From Galeruca laticollis (lineage: Eukaryota; Arthropoda; Insecta; Coleoptera; Chrysomelidae), in NCBI GenBank assembly GCA_963921935.1, contig OY998175.1:308349484-308413483 (forward strand): DNA of 64,000 bases. The letters run 5' to 3'. This document shows positions 1 to 11,560 of this stretch, in pieces (the stretch's first letter is position 1; each line of letters begins with the position of its first letter). Below the pieces are notes generated by a model. It saw only the letters and a list, made by a program, of their open reading frames with translations, ran no database searches and was not told the origin of the DNA. A program made the position numbers and the translations under genes.

Positions 1-374
1 CGGCAGCTAAAATATAGATTTTGCATGATATGTTTTCAAAAATGAAAGAGATAATACTTTATCAAAACACAGTAATTGATTTTGCTTTGTTATGAAATAA
101 GAAAATTAGCTGTAAATGAAACACAGTAAATGACTTTGCTTTGTTTTGAAGTAAGAAAATTAGCTTTAGATGTTGGAATTTTCGCAACATCAAACATATT
201 ATAAACATAACAGAAACTCGTAAAATATGATTTTGATTCAAATCCTTTTAAAATTAGAAAAATAACTAACTTTTATAATTTTCTTAACGGAAGGGGCACA
301 AGTATTCAAAAATATTTATCTAGCCGATATCAAAAATTAAATCAAGTGCAATCCGCATATTTAAATATCAGAAT

Positions 375-2073
375 CTATATCTGCGACTTCTTGTTAGCAC
401 TGACCAAGTCCATAGAAGCTTCGGATTTTGGCATTGTTTCCCAAAACACCCTTCTGCTAGTGGGCATTAGTGGTACCAGAACTTTGAGAAGTTTTGCTTT
501 TTTGGATGCTGCATTGTCACGGGTGGGAAGAGTTTGTGGCCTAAAAGTCATAGGGTTATGCTTTTTCTGTATAAAATCCATCACCTTATATTCATCTGAA
601 AAATTTGCTTTATATTGCATACACTGGCTTCCTTTTGTGAAACAGACTTTAACTGATTCATTCAAAAGAAAAGTCTTCTGCTTTCTTGTACTTCTTTTCT
701 TATTTGGCCACATGTGAAACTTATTTAATTGTAATTTTGTTCTGGATGATTCGACGGATTCTACCAATTCCTGGAAATCAGGAATATGTTCCTCATCCGT
801 AAGAATTTCTGCTCGATATTACCGCTCATATGGGTATGGCCTTTGGTGAGATATCGAATCACAATTTTATTCGGACCAGTTACACGATTCACTTCAGTCA
901 CAATTGAAGTGTACAGAACCCAGTTATTATTCTGAGCAGTACAATTATCAGCCCAAAATTCAAAATCCATAGAATCCCTTTCCTTCTGAATTACTTTGAA
1001 CACAGCATCAACAAGCGCTTAAGCTATGCGTCCTCCTAAGGCTTCGTGCCATAGCACACAATAACTTTTATTAGAGTGATTTTTGCCTAAAGTGGCAAAC
1101 GTTTGATTGAAAACCACCACTTGTGAAAAATGCAGTCTTGATTTGGGGCATTATGGGTAAAATAATTACTTTTTGTAAATCCATAGAGTAAACCCGTTTA
1201 TTTGTTGAACATGCATCTTCCGTTGTTTCATCAGAGTTCTTTTTATATTCGAAATTTGCTTTTGCAGCTTTGGCACGGTGTACATCGAATTTATTTTGGA
1301 TGTTTTCACTATCTTCGTTTTCCAAAATGATTCTTAGAGAAGAACACTCTTCACGGGCATCCGACTTGGGTTGACGAAGAGAAATATTCATTTTTTTCAT
1401 AACTTGCCTATAAACCTACTTTGCTCTTCTATACCTTCTTCATTGTTTAGGTTTTCCTGAACAGTGTTGTTCTGAAAAAATATAACATACACAATTTTTG
1501 AATTATGAACTGGTAAATAAATTTTACTACTAAACCGTCACGTTTAGGAACCTTATTAGTAAAATTCGAAACTTCCGTTTCATTTTGGCCATCTCCTTCA
1601 TTTCTTATATCTGACTGACTATTATCACACTTCGTTTACGGATATATTTTCTTCGGAATGTGATATTTTTACTCTTCTTATACTCTTAGATTCCACAACG
1701 TCATCATCGTATTCGCTGCTGCTGTCGCCAGGCTCGTAATCTTTGTCTAGATCACTATTATCATCTGGGCTTTCAAGAAAGTTTTCACGTAAAGAATCAG
1801 TAATGTCACAGAATTTATTGAGTATGTCTAGTTGAATTTCTTTCTGATCATTACTTTCACAGTTGCTGGTAAATAATGATGAATTTTCATACTTAATTAC
1901 AGGAAAAAGTAGTGGTGATGAGTCGATATCCTACAAGAAAAAAAAATTAAGGATAATTTTTCATGCCAATTTCGTGTTGATATATTTACCTTCTTGGAGC
2001 GAAAACGAGTAGAATGAACCAAACGTTTAGTTCGCGAACTGCACGATGCAACAATACTGCTTGGCGACGGCAT
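375..2073 (-). pseudogene. Decayed spliced DDE-like transposon protein
   Basis: A broken multi-exon gene read on the minus strand. An ATG at 2073 opens a 28-codon exon ending in AAG|GTAAAT at 1990; a 57-bp intron ends in a pyrimidine tract plus AG, and the next exon (from 1930) carries an acidic stretch (DLDKDYEPGDSSSEYDDD). Further down, 1400-1071 holds YSMDLQKVIILP, and 1060-761 holds LWHEALGG and FWADNCTAQNNNW, followed by a basic C-terminal part to 375. The order (acidic linker, DLQK, WADNCTAQN.NW, KGHTHMS) matches a repeat-associated insect protein family that I recognise but cannot name securely. A stop in GGRIA*ALVDA and several frame changes kill it. Transposon origin is inferred from the family, not from TIRs. 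Confidence 0.5.
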
Positions 2074-2093
2074 ACTTCAACGACGCTTGGTTA

Positions 2094-2200
2094 GGGATGG
2101 CAACGATACATCGATATATTCAATATATCGATATTTTTTCAAATATATCGATGTAATAGTTTCGATATATCGCAAAATATATCGATATTTTAGTGTAAAT
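2094..2200. repeat. hAT-type left terminus with ATATCGAT cluster
   Basis: The sequence opens with TAGGGATGGCAACGATACA, a typical hAT terminal motif, followed by at least five copies of the palindrome ATCGAT/ATATCGAT in about 90 bp. Such subterminal clusters are usual transposase binding sites in hAT elements. The matching right end was not found, so the element is probably truncated by the transposon starting near 6744. Confidence 0.5.
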
Positions 2201-2624
2201 GCCTATATCAAAAAACTAATTAATTGCAAATTGCACACACCACAATTTGGCGAAATTTCAATCTAGTTTGTTTTATCACCAACATTCGTTAAATTTTTTA
2301 CCACCATCTAGCGTCGAGAAGCGCAAATAACTTAGTAGGTACCTGTATTTGATACTATAGGTACCCGAATTATCGGCTATAATCGGGATTCCTTTGAATT
2401 ACTTGAATGGAATTAAGTTCTTCCCCGAAAATTTTTGTCGGGGAATACCCGTCCAAAGTTTATAAATACACCTCAACAAATATTTTATCTGCAATCTGCA
2501 AAGAGGTTTGAAAGTGTTTGTTGTGAATAAATGATAGTGTGATTGTTCAAATGTTTAGTGAAGTTGAAATTAAAATAAACTTGATTTATTACATAATTTT
2601 AAAGTGACTGTTGGTCCTGAAAAT

Positions 2625-3117
2625 ATGGCTCCTCCTAGAAGTAACATTTGGAAACATTTTCAAAAAGTTACTCCAAATACTGCTAAATGCAATTTGTGTG
2701 CCAAGGTGCTGAAGACTTCGGACAATACAACAAATTTGAAAACACATTTAAAACAAAAACACTCGTCCATCTTACAACATTTAACTGAGGAGAAAAAGGA
2801 GACTGATGAACCAAAAAAGAAAAAACGTCCATCTCAACCCAAAAGTCGAATGGATGTAGAAACGCCTGGGACTATAATTCACTACATCAAGATGAGGTAT
2901 GACTGATAGAACCGCAATTGTTAATGAATTTATTAGTTAATATTTCTAGAAAAAGCTGATCGCTTCACAAGAAGTTGATGATGATGATCATTCATCAACT
3001 TCAACAATGACGGTTTCTGAATATGATGTTGAACCAAGCACAAGTACAGAAAAATCAAGGTCATTATACAAGCAAGCTACAATTGTGTCTACCTTCAAAA
3101 CAATTTCATCTTTCACA
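2625..3117 (+). pseudogene. hAT transposase N-terminal exons (BED zinc finger)
   Basis: The first exon starts at ATG 2625 (a GTG 21 bases upstream is not a likely start) and encodes a BED-type zinc finger: W-x2-F, CNLCAKVLK, then NLKTHLKQKH, the DNA-binding module of hAT transposases. It is followed by a lysine-rich tail. A second exon begins after TTTCTAG at about 2950 with an acidic stretch and QATIVSTFKTISSF, a segment that typically follows the BED finger in this hAT group. The body of the transposase is missing beyond 3117, where a GTAAAG donor-like site lies. Confidence 0.6.
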
Positions 3118-3131
3118 GGTAAAGCTAAAGT

Positions 3132-3329
3132 TTGCGATGGCTGTCTCGGGGTAAAACAAGGCTATTTGAACTTAGAGCCGAGTTACAAATGTTTCTTTCA
3201 GATACTTCTTTAAATTTGAAAGATCGTTTGTATGATAAAACTTGGTTGTTCCGACTATCTTTAATGGCGGATATCTTTGAAAAACTGAACAAATTAAATT
3301 TATCATTGCAAGGTAAACAGACAACATAG
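3132..3329 (+). pseudogene. hAT transposase core fragment
   Basis: A 65-codon open stretch contains RWLSRGKTRLFELRAELQ and then ADIFEKLNKLNLSLQG, both characteristic of the catalytic-core region of ZBED/SCAND3-like hAT transposases. It lies 15 bp after the BED-exon remnant and on the same strand, so it is probably the same element after a large internal deletion. It ends at a stop right after LSLQGKQTT. Confidence 0.6.
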
Positions 3330-3339
3330 ACCAGGGCCT

Positions 3340-4260
3340 TCAAAAATGGTAAAAAATGAAAAAAATTACAGTAGGATAAAACAAATTAGAAAAGGAGGGG
3401 AATATGATCAAAATGAAAGGAAAAATAAATTACGGTCGATCCTAGTTCGGGAAGTGGGAGGGGGTGAGTTTTTAGGGTGAAAAATGGTTTGTCTTGATTT
3501 CCGGCAAAACTACTAGTCCTTTGGAAAAAAGTTGAATGGCAAAGTTGTAGGTAATAAAAAGATCTAAAACTTTTGTATTTACACTTTTTCACATAACCTC
3601 AAAATTTAGGTGAAAAATTGAAAAAACCAAGTTTTCGGTGTTTTATTTATATCTTTTTCAAAAAAAAATTTTTCTACGAAATTTTGTGAAAGTTTGCCTT
3701 ATTATGTCCCAAATACACTGTAATTTATTTGATTTAAAATATTTATTTTTTCGCCCTATTTTAACTTAATATCAAAAAAGCACCCTAATTTTCAATCGAA
3801 AATTCTGACGTCAAAATATCGGCTTTTTTCAAAAAGTTTGGGGGCTTTTTGTTCGTTGAAATATCTACTTTCTGATGGTGTAAAAAATATACATTACTAT
3901 AGGAAATGTTCTCAGAAAATGCAAAATATTGAAAAAAACTCAAATTCGAAATTTTTTTTTAATCGCTATGTACAATTTCATCAAAAATATGTGATTGCTG
4001 CAATTTTTTTTAGTTAAAAAGTTTATTTATTTAATTCGAATTACATTCATGTCATAGAAAATCTCATAAAATATAAATATACATGTAAATCGTACTATTG
4101 AATTTAGATACTTAATTCTGATTACGTTATTCATTATATGAAATGCCAAAGCGATGCCTTTTAGTTTTGATGTACTGTCTGACTGAAACACAGTCTCCCT
4201 TTGAAAAGTATCATACTTTCATCAATGACGATATTTTGAAATGGATAAAAATTAGTTTTG
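3340..4260. other. AT-rich stretch without a gene
   Basis: No convincing coding sequence, splice-linked exon or RNA gene is visible. It is rich in A/T homopolymers. A CAGGGCCTTC motif at about 3333 could be a hAT-type terminus, but I found no partner. Confidence 0.4.
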
Positions 4261-4273
4261 AAGTTGTTTTGTA

Positions 4274-4486
4274 TCAATTGAGAACATTTTCTATTTTATG
4301 TTCATTTTGATTATTACTAAAATGCAAGTATCTTAGTATTTCTAGATAGCGATCTCGAGACATTGTTTGGCGGAGAGAAGGCGTGCCAATTAAATTATTT
4401 GTAGACATCGCCTGACTTTGCCATGTTGCCGGTTGTCGTGAATTTACGACACTGTCGAAAATGCACGGCATCCGTCTGTCTGACAA
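4274..4486 (-). pseudogene. piggyBac-like transposase scrap
   Basis: A 70-codon remnant includes MSRDRYLEILRYLHFSNN, the conserved segment upstream of the catalytic domain in piggyBac (DDE_Tnp_1_7) transposases. Neither the catalytic aspartates nor TTAA-flanked TIRs are present, so this is only a fragment of a fourth piggyBac-type element in the window. Confidence 0.55.
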
Positions 4487-4489
4487 ACA

Positions 4490-5680
4490 AAAACTGTCGA
4501 AACGGTACGACGGACGCCGGTGAGAAAAGCAAAAATTTATGTGTGTCGTTTATGCAATGGCAGGCGTCTATCAGGGATACGAGCTACTGTCGACCATACA
4601 CGACAACCGTACTGATAGGGATAAAATAAAAAAATGCTTTTACAAAACAAAATCACGCTTTCGACTTTTGTTATAAATAAAACAATATACATATCAACGT
4701 AAATCAGGTTGATGATGATCGTCTGTCTGAGGGAGGGGGGGGGGGGGGATTAGCCCCATTACCCCTCATTCAATACGCACATGCTAAAATTAAACGTGAA
4801 AGGATTTTTCGATTTCGCTAAATTTTCATCCGGTGTATAAAAACGTAAACTAATATTATTAGAAACAAAAATTCGTAGCAGGATTATTTTAAAAACACTC
4901 TTATCAATTATACGAGTATTATATAACGATAATATTATTTACAAAAGATAATCAATAAAAGTGATTCATAGAAAAAATATGAAATCAAGACACCTTCATA
5001 ATTGTAAAGAGGCTACTTGTTTTAACGTATATGGTATTTTTCTAATTGAACAACACCTTGACCCAAATTTAAATGCAGTAATGCTATTTGTATAGTACGT
5101 GAAGTATACCAAAACTTAGAAACGTATTTATGTTAGATAGATTATGTTTTATTTAATCAATTGAGTCAACAAGCGCCATTTTCGGAATTCAAGTTTGCCT
5201 TCACAGAAACTTAAGATAAGGATGTCATTATATACTTATTGTAATGTTATTCTAATTTATTTAAACAATAAACGGGTGGGATAAATTTCAAACACTCGGT
5301 ATGGCTACTTACTAATTTATTTAAACACTAAACTAATTACTAACACTTAATTTATATATACTCAGTATATTCACTTAAACTAATTTATATGAACACTTAA
5401 CTAATTTATATTTACTGTTTGCTATTTTGGTGTATTTATTTCCCGAGATCACTTTATCAACTAACTAACTTTTTAGTAGTAAATTCCGGACAATTGATTC
5501 TGGCCTTTTCTAGATAACTCTAGTCACAAAAACAATGTTTACATAAGAGTCGTAAACTCGTAAACAGTTTTTTATAACTGCGTAACCGCCATAATTTTAA
5601 CTTTTTTACCTGGCTTAGACAGAGTCGGATTTAGGGTCTATACCAGTGTGCTGGTTCGTAACATTATATATAGGACGTTT
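4490..5680. other. Non-coding stretch with a 14-G run
   Basis: No gene seen. It holds a homopolymer of 14 G at 4735-4748 and, at about 5290-5420, loosely repeated units built on ACTAATTTAT and AACACT. Confidence 0.4.
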
Positions 5681-5683
5681 AAA

Positions 5684-5925
5684 CGCATTTGTTTCTAAAA
5701 GGACTGGAGATTAGCATGAGGAAGTAAATGCAGAACATTATGAAAAATGGTTTTTAGATATTCTTTTAAAAATCGAATCAGTAGCTGCTATTGTTGTGGA
5801 TAACGCTCCATACCACAGCCTATAGAACAGCTACCAACCACCAAATGGAGAAAAGCCCAAATTGCAGATTGGCTTACTAAGAAAAAAATTAAATTCAATG
5901 AACCAATTTTGAAAATCGAGTTATA
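5684..5925 (+). pseudogene. IS630/Tc1-like DDE transposase fragment
   Basis: Reading the plus strand gives EHYEKWFLDILLKIESVAAIVVDNAPYHS. AHYEKW and the catalytic VDNAPYH block are typical of the DDE_3 (IS630-Tc1) transposase family. Stops follow both before and after. A related but separate copy is at 46.9-48.3 kb. It abuts the hAT C-terminal fragment starting at 5963. Confidence 0.6.
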
Positions 5926-5962
5926 AAGCGGTGATGGTAACCGGTAGGGAATTTCCCCCAAT

Positions 5963-6620
5963 TTGCGAATTGATATGAAGATAAGACACCCAGAAAATTA
6001 TTTGAATTTACATTATATCGTTTTAAGAAATTATTGCAACGATTTAATAAAAAATATTCATGAAAATGAAGCACAGCAAATTAAACTTGATTGTTTGGAA
6101 TTTTTTATAACTTCTTTAGAGGAAATACAAAAAAGCTTACCCCTAACAGATGAGTTATGCATCAAATTGGTATTTTTGGACCGTTCAATAGCTGTAGATG
6201 CTGAATCTAATAAAAGAAATATAAGTTTTAACCAAAGCCGAAAAGCAAATGTAGATGAAGAAGAAGTCTCACTGGAATGGAGGTTGATGCCATTACAATT
6301 TAAAGAAGAAAGAGATTCTTTAAAAACTTTTGGCTTAAAATGTCATATTTAAAAAATTATGAAAATCAATTTGTTTTTCCAAATTTAACTAAATTACTTG
6401 CACATTGCCTAATTCTGCTAACGCAGATGCAGAGAGAGTATTTTCAGTGGTTACTGATGATTGTACAAAGGAAAAGAATCGATTAAGCCGTGAAGTTTTG
6501 AATAGCATTTGTGTAATAAAATCAATGCTGCAAAACAAAACATTGAATTGTATCTCATATGAATTAAATAATAAACATTTCGAGTTATATAAATATAATA
6601 TTGTTTATGTCCATAAATAA
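5963..6620 (+). pseudogene. hAT transposase C-terminal region
   Basis: Two open stretches in succession (5963-6352 and 6405-6620) give a helical region and then NSANADAERVFSVVTD with NRLSREVLNS. The NADAERVFS motif is the hallmark of the hAT C-terminal dimerisation domain. A frame change separates the two parts. It may be the 3' end of the hAT whose BED exon lies at 2625, with about 2.5 kb of other repeats between, but strand agreement is the only link. Confidence 0.6.
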
Positions 6621-6743
6621 GACTGAACAAAGGTGATACATATTTTGATAAACATAACTATTTATTTTGTTTAGATAGAGAATATGTTTTTGTTTCTTCA
6701 ATAAAGTTTATTTTTTATGAAATTTACTGTTAATTCCAAATAC

Positions 6744-7168
6744 AGGGTTGGGCAAAATCTGATTTTTATTAAAATAATCAAAAACCATTGATTTTTTTTA
6801 AAAAACCACGATTTTTTTGTTTTTTTAAATTTGAATATAAAATTTGAACATTTTGATTCTTTGAAATTATTGTTAATTATTTTAATGTATAAGTCTAAAA
6901 ATTATAATACAATTTGCGGCTCAATAACTTGTGACAACGCGTTTGTCGCGCTTCTTGCAAGAAAATTGAAGTGAAGTGAAAACATATAAATAAAGTAAAA
7001 TGAGTGGAAGAAAAGAGGACCCAAAATGGCAGTTCTATATTAAGACAACAAATCCAAATAAATTGGGGTGTAGGGCTATTTGTAGAAAGTGCAAGAAAGA
7101 TATTCAAGGGTTAGTCCAAAGACTTAAAGCACACCACAATGTTTGTAATTATCAAGAGAGGAATACAG
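6744..7168 (+). pseudogene. Second hAT: 5' terminus and BED-finger exon
   Basis: CAGGGTTGGGCAAAATCTG at 6744 resembles a hAT 5' TIR. ATG at 7000 starts a small exon with W-x-F, ICRKCKK and LVQRLKAHHNVC, the spacing of a BED zinc finger, ending at a GGTAAT donor (exon end 7168; if unspliced it stops at 7174). The rest of the gene was not identified; a LINE fragment lies 3' of it. Confidence 0.5.
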
Positions 7169-7424
7169 GTAATTAAAGTATTAATTATATTTAATAAAGA
7201 TTTTTATTATTAACCCGGGAATGATCGCGTTTGCCTAACATTTTTTGTTGATTCTCCAAGCACTTGATATTTTATTTTTGAGATAATTTAGTGAGGGTTT
7301 TGAGACATAGATATTAATTATAAGTTAAGTAACATAGGGTAATTTTTTATTATATATTTTGAAATATTTTTTAAATATATACGTATTATATTATAAGTAG
7401 ATACATTTTTGATAAATAACAGAA

Positions 7425-7990
7425 TACAACGGGGTACTATGCATTAAAAGACACATTTAAATCAAAGATATCGTCTACAAACACCAAAAATAAAATATAC
7501 AAGACAACAATTAGACCAGTCGTACTTTACGGCCGCAGAAACCTGGAATTTAACAAAAAAAAAGAGGAAAACACATTAGAAATCTGGGAAAGGAAAATAC
7601 TACGGAGAATATACGGCCCAATTAAAGAAAATTGAGTATGGAGAATATTAAGAAACTACGAAGTTAATCAAAAATTCAATAGCCCAATAATAACAAATGA
7701 AATAAGAAGTAAACGATTAAGGTGGGCAGAACATGTACAACGTCTAGGTAATGAAAGGTGTGTCAAGAAAATACAGGAAACTAAAAGACAAGGACGAAGA
7801 GCAAGGGGACGACCGAAAACTAGATGGTTGGATGGTGTAAAAGAAGATCTTAAAGAAATGGGAATAAATGACTGGAAGAACAAAGCAAAAGACCGGAAAG
7901 AATGGAAAAGAATAGTAGAAGAAGCAAAGGACAGACTTCAGAGCAGAAACTAATTCATCGAATTCACAAACTCCCTACTGATTTAAAGCA
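7425..7990 (+). pseudogene. LINE ORF2 C-terminus (3' end fragment)
   Basis: In one frame from 7425 to the stop at 7951 the sequence gives YYALK, IYKTTIRPVVLYG, WERKILRRIYGP, RSKRLRWAEHVQRL and GRPKTRWLDGVKEDL, the usual order of the region after the RT domain in endonuclease-RT LINEs. One in-frame TGA lies near 7633. It is a 5'-truncated copy, as expected for LINE insertion, and separates the hAT BED exon from the unassigned exons at 8112-8798. Confidence 0.7.
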
Positions 7991-8111
7991 GTAGGGTTGG
8001 CCAACCCAGATGCTATTGATTACAGTGTTTAGGAAAGGAAAATGCACCTACTGAGGAAATAACAAGGGTATTTGTCATTCATAATAATACCTATTTTGTT
8101 TTTAGGTAAAA

Positions 8112-8798
8112 ATGCTCCCTCGTATGGATAACAATATATTTATCAGTTCAGCTGGTGAAGATTTCATAAAAAGATTCAAATTATTTGATGATGTTCTGGT
8201 TCGAGAAGGTATTACCGAAGAGTTTTTGACATTGTACAAAATATTGAATCATTTTGGAAGGCCACATTCGCCGCAAAATAAGAAAAAAGATGACGTGGAC
8301 ATGCCAGACGAGCTAGCATTATTTGTTTCGGAGGATGAACTAAATCCACCTGAACCTTCCTACCCAAAATGAATCAAAGGTTAAGATTATACAGAATAAT
8401 GTCCTAAACCAACCGAATACAGGCACTAGCTATAGCTTGCCGTCTACAAGCAAAGGCATTAATAGCTACTTGGGACAACCGGAAAACTAGCAAGAAAGAA
8501 TAAACGTGATATGGAAAGAGTTTCATTTGCTATGACGTCAAGGGATTATTAAGAGAGTTTTGAAAGAAAACAGGAAGAAGAAAATGAAAAAATGGACCGA
8601 AAACGAAAGAGGGATAAGAATGCAGTAGCAAAAGTTTTTAAAAACTCTACGCATGCTTATGATAATAATTGCTGTTGCTTTGTATGCAAAGTTCGTACAA
8701 TAAAAAATAACTACCTAACATGTGATAGCTGCAAAACAAGAATTCACCTGTTAAGTACTTGCACTTTCCCAGATAATGTGCCCAATCGCGCAACATGA
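8112..8798 (+). pseudogene. Unassigned ORFs, second with a PHD-like finger
   Basis: The first part (8112-8372) follows a TTTGTTTTTAG acceptor-like site and has no recognised domain. The second (8592-8798, open upstream to about 8550) has an E/K/R-rich segment and then CCCFVCK, YLTCDSCKTRIH and LLSTC, a C2-C2-H-C pattern like a PHD finger. PHD fingers occur at the C-terminus of some insect DDE_1 transposases, so a transposon origin is plausible. No product can be named. Confidence 0.3.
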
Positions 8799-8965
8799 CG
8801 TTTTTTTGTAGATTACTGACTTTCGAGAGGTCTATGAGTAACTGTCAAAATAATCATACATTTGTAACACAGTAATATTTTAATCAGCGTAAAAAATAAA
8901 TAAAAAAGTTATTATGCACAACAAATGAGTTTGGATTAAATCTCACAAACATTTAACAAGAAATA

Positions 8966-9521
8966 TTACCTCACCGTGGATGTGTTCCAAAAAAAGGTTG
9001 AAGCATATGTTCCAGAAGATGGTGAGGATGAGGTATTTATGTGTCGTATATGATATACCGGGGGAAAGTGATGAAGATGTATATTCAGGAACAGAAAGCG
9101 AAGAAGATAGCGAATTAAACGATAGAAGGGAAAAAGGGAAGATTCAAAAGGCAATGAGAAAAACATTAAAATAATAAATAACATGACGGTTTCTGAAAAC
9201 CAAAACCCCAAAGACAGAATAAAAACACGATGCGAAAAAGAAAGTGAGGCAACAAATGGTAATAATTCTATAAATCTTAAGGAACATCTTCAAAGAATAT
9301 TGGAAACAAAACAATTAGTTGTGACGAAAGTTTTCGAAAGTAAAATAAAAGACCAAGCGAAGATTGAAGAGAAAATAGACGAAGAAAAAGGAAAAATGAA
9401 CGAAAATTCTAATATTATTAAAAATAGGGCACGACAGACATCAGAAATGAATACAGACGACGAGATGAAGATAGACGAGCTATTTGATATGTATCAAAAT
9501 GAAATAAAAAATAATTTTTAA
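8966..9521 (+). other. Charged, lysine/glutamate-rich open stretches
   Basis: Two consecutive open frames (8980-9174 and 9183-9521) encode strongly charged low-complexity peptide. A second frame at about 8966-9050 reads FQKKVEAYVPEDGEDEVFM before a stop, so a shifted remnant of one gene is possible. No family is recognised. Confidence 0.2.
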
Positions 9522-10469
9522 GTGCACTATTAAATAAACTAAAATTTTTAAACACTTAGAATCATTAATTTGTCATTGTCCAATAATAGTCCAAGAGAAT
9601 TAGTCCCCAAACCTTTGAAATATGGCTGTGTCGTGACGTAGATTAGATATTGGTTGGAATTGCTCGGAAATCATCTAAGAAAAGAAAATATGAAGGTCCG
9701 CTAGCTGAAAAAGTTGTGCTATTTGCAGGAAAAATCAGAATCTGCAAAAATCGCTCATGTTTCCGATATTTCTTAATATAACTCTTTAAATATGCAAGAT
9801 AGAGAAAAAAGTATACTTACGAATTTGTTCTTTATGAAATTCTCTACAAGATAGAATTGGTTTAAAATCGATATATTCAATTTTTTCGTTGAGAGATGGC
9901 GATAAATGCAAAAAAAGCAGTTAGAAAACGAGGTTATTTTAAAGCATTGTTTCGCAGATAAGAAATCATCCAATCACGCTATAAATTGGGATTTAAGAAT
10001 CTTATTATAGTATAAAACAATATGCCAAAGGCCGATTAAATTGGCCTGATAGTTTTTACATGAATTAATTGTTAATTAATTTCCGCGAAAAAATTACCGT
10101 CATTTTTGCGTTCATGCCAGGCTTACATTTTTGAGTAGTAATTAGTGCTGGGCGATGTTCATCGATGATTTTAAAACATCGATGTATTGTTACCGATATT
10201 CGATGTTTTGACATCGATGTCAACTGTCCGCAACATCGATGTTAACATCGATGTATGGTATCGATGTTATTTCGATGTCAAAATATGCTTACGATCTCGA
10301 TTTAACTAGCAATGTATTTTAACTGATTTGGCGTTCCTGGTCCTATAACCGGGGAATCACTCGCATCGTCATTTTTTGCTTTTATCTGCGTCCGTGATAT
10401 AATTTGTTTGTTTATTGTACCGTTCCGATTCTCAAACAAACCGTTAATCGTTAAGTACATATATTTCAT

Positions 10470-10658
10470 TTGCTATATTTGATATTAATATTCTTACGAT
10501 GTAAGTTGCCGCTGAAGAGTGATTTATGGCCGTATTTCAGAAAAGCTGATAATAATAAAAATATTGCCATTTGTCGATTTTGTTCAAAAAACATTAAAAC
10601 CTGTGGTAATACTTCAAATTTAAAATGTCATATACAGGCAGTGCATAAAGAGATTTAA
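10470..10658 (+). pseudogene. BED zinc-finger ORF of the hAT element
   Basis: This short ORF encodes SDLWPYFRK, then ICRFCSKNIK and SNLKCHIQAVHK. W-x2-F followed by C-x2-C and H-x4-H is the BED finger of hAT transposases. It stops at 10656-10658. The downstream part of the gene is missing and a Penelope fragment follows about 200 bp later. Confidence 0.65.
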
Positions 10659-10852
10659 AAAAACGAATAATGATCCCACATAAAGAAAACCAAAAAGGTA
10701 ATTAATCTGAACATGTTTATGCTATACCATCAACAAGTAAAGGACCAATGGAAAATGTACAAGTAGATACAGATACAGATTCTATGAGGATGATAACTCG
10801 GATACTTTTTATGAATGCTCTGTGCGTAAATAGCAAAAAATCATGCTTAAGA

Positions 10853-11560
10853 GTTTTTCTTAAATGTCCAGAATGTAATGCTGTCTATTTGGGTCAGACC
10901 CTTAGAAATTTTGAAATCAGATACAGTGAACACTTACGAGCATGCAGATTAAAACAACCAGGTAAATTCCACTACGCAAAACATCTACTTGACACCAATC
11001 ATTCATTGATACCTAACACAGAACTAGAAGTACTACATATTTGTGATAAGAAACAAAAACGGGATTTCCTTGAAGAATTGGAAACTAGAAGACACTTAAG
11101 AAACCCACAATATGAAGTCGTCAATGAACAGATAAATCTAGGGAGTTCTCCACTTTTAAACTGTTTTCTTAAGTGATAATTGTAAAGATCAGCAGATATA
11201 GTTTTCCTGGTTTTCTATATCATTGCACAGTTATACTGATTGGGAAAAAAGATATCCAGGATATCCCCATAGGGCTAATAATATCTAATCTTTAATATTT
11301 GTAATATCATATCTTCTTCTTTTTCCTATTAACATATATTAAGTCAATTACAAGGTAGGTCACTTCTTGGTCTAGCCAAAAATAATTATTAAACATCAGG
11401 TAGGCATTAAATGAAATGTAACTTCTGTCATTCTGACGATGATATTTAATATCGAAACAATTGTCAATTTCTTAGAGTTTTTAACATTTTTTAAATATTT
11501 TATTGTGGAATTATCTAGAAACAGTAAGTTCCATTTAAAACATTGCATTATTTATGTTAT
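10853..11560 (+). mobile_element. 5'-truncated Penelope element (GIY-YIG end and 3' UTR)
   Basis: The open part to 11176 encodes KCPECNAVYLGQ, EIRYSEHLRA and FLEELETRRHLRNPQYEVVNEQ, nearly the same as the C-terminus of the Penelope ORF at 18.4-20.4 kb. The GIY-YIG nuclease is kept from the VYLGQ block; everything N-terminal is lost. The 3' UTR matches those at 18.0-18.4 and 46.6-46.8 kb and includes a hammerhead core. It is nested in the hAT element. Confidence 0.88.
11415..11488 (+). ncRNA. Hammerhead ribozyme motif (Penelope copy A)
   Basis: The core is CTGACGA (11433-11439), a stem II GATAT/ATATC closed by a short loop, then GAAAC-AATT-GTC with a two-base-pair stem III, cleavage expected after C11465. 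Stem I can form from ATT/AAT next to the core, an internal loop, then AACTT/GAGTT and AATGT/ACATT outside. All conserved type I hammerhead residues are present. Hammerheads with minimal stem III are known in Penelope-like elements. Activity is inferred. Confidence 0.8.

Noticed and set aside
346..717. Plus-strand 123-codon ORF
   Set aside because: It starts at GTG and lies antisense to a recognisable minus-strand transposon protein.
4735..4748. G, C and TA runs as functional elements
   Set aside because: Simple homopolymer or dinucleotide tracts (also 23218-23234, 28436-28445, 29221-29255) without associated features; lengths may also be assembly-dependent.
7990..8010. GGGTTGGCCAACCC as the right TIR of the hAT at 6744
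   Set aside because: It is a self-palindrome just after the LINE end and lacks the CAGGG terminus and an 8-bp duplication.
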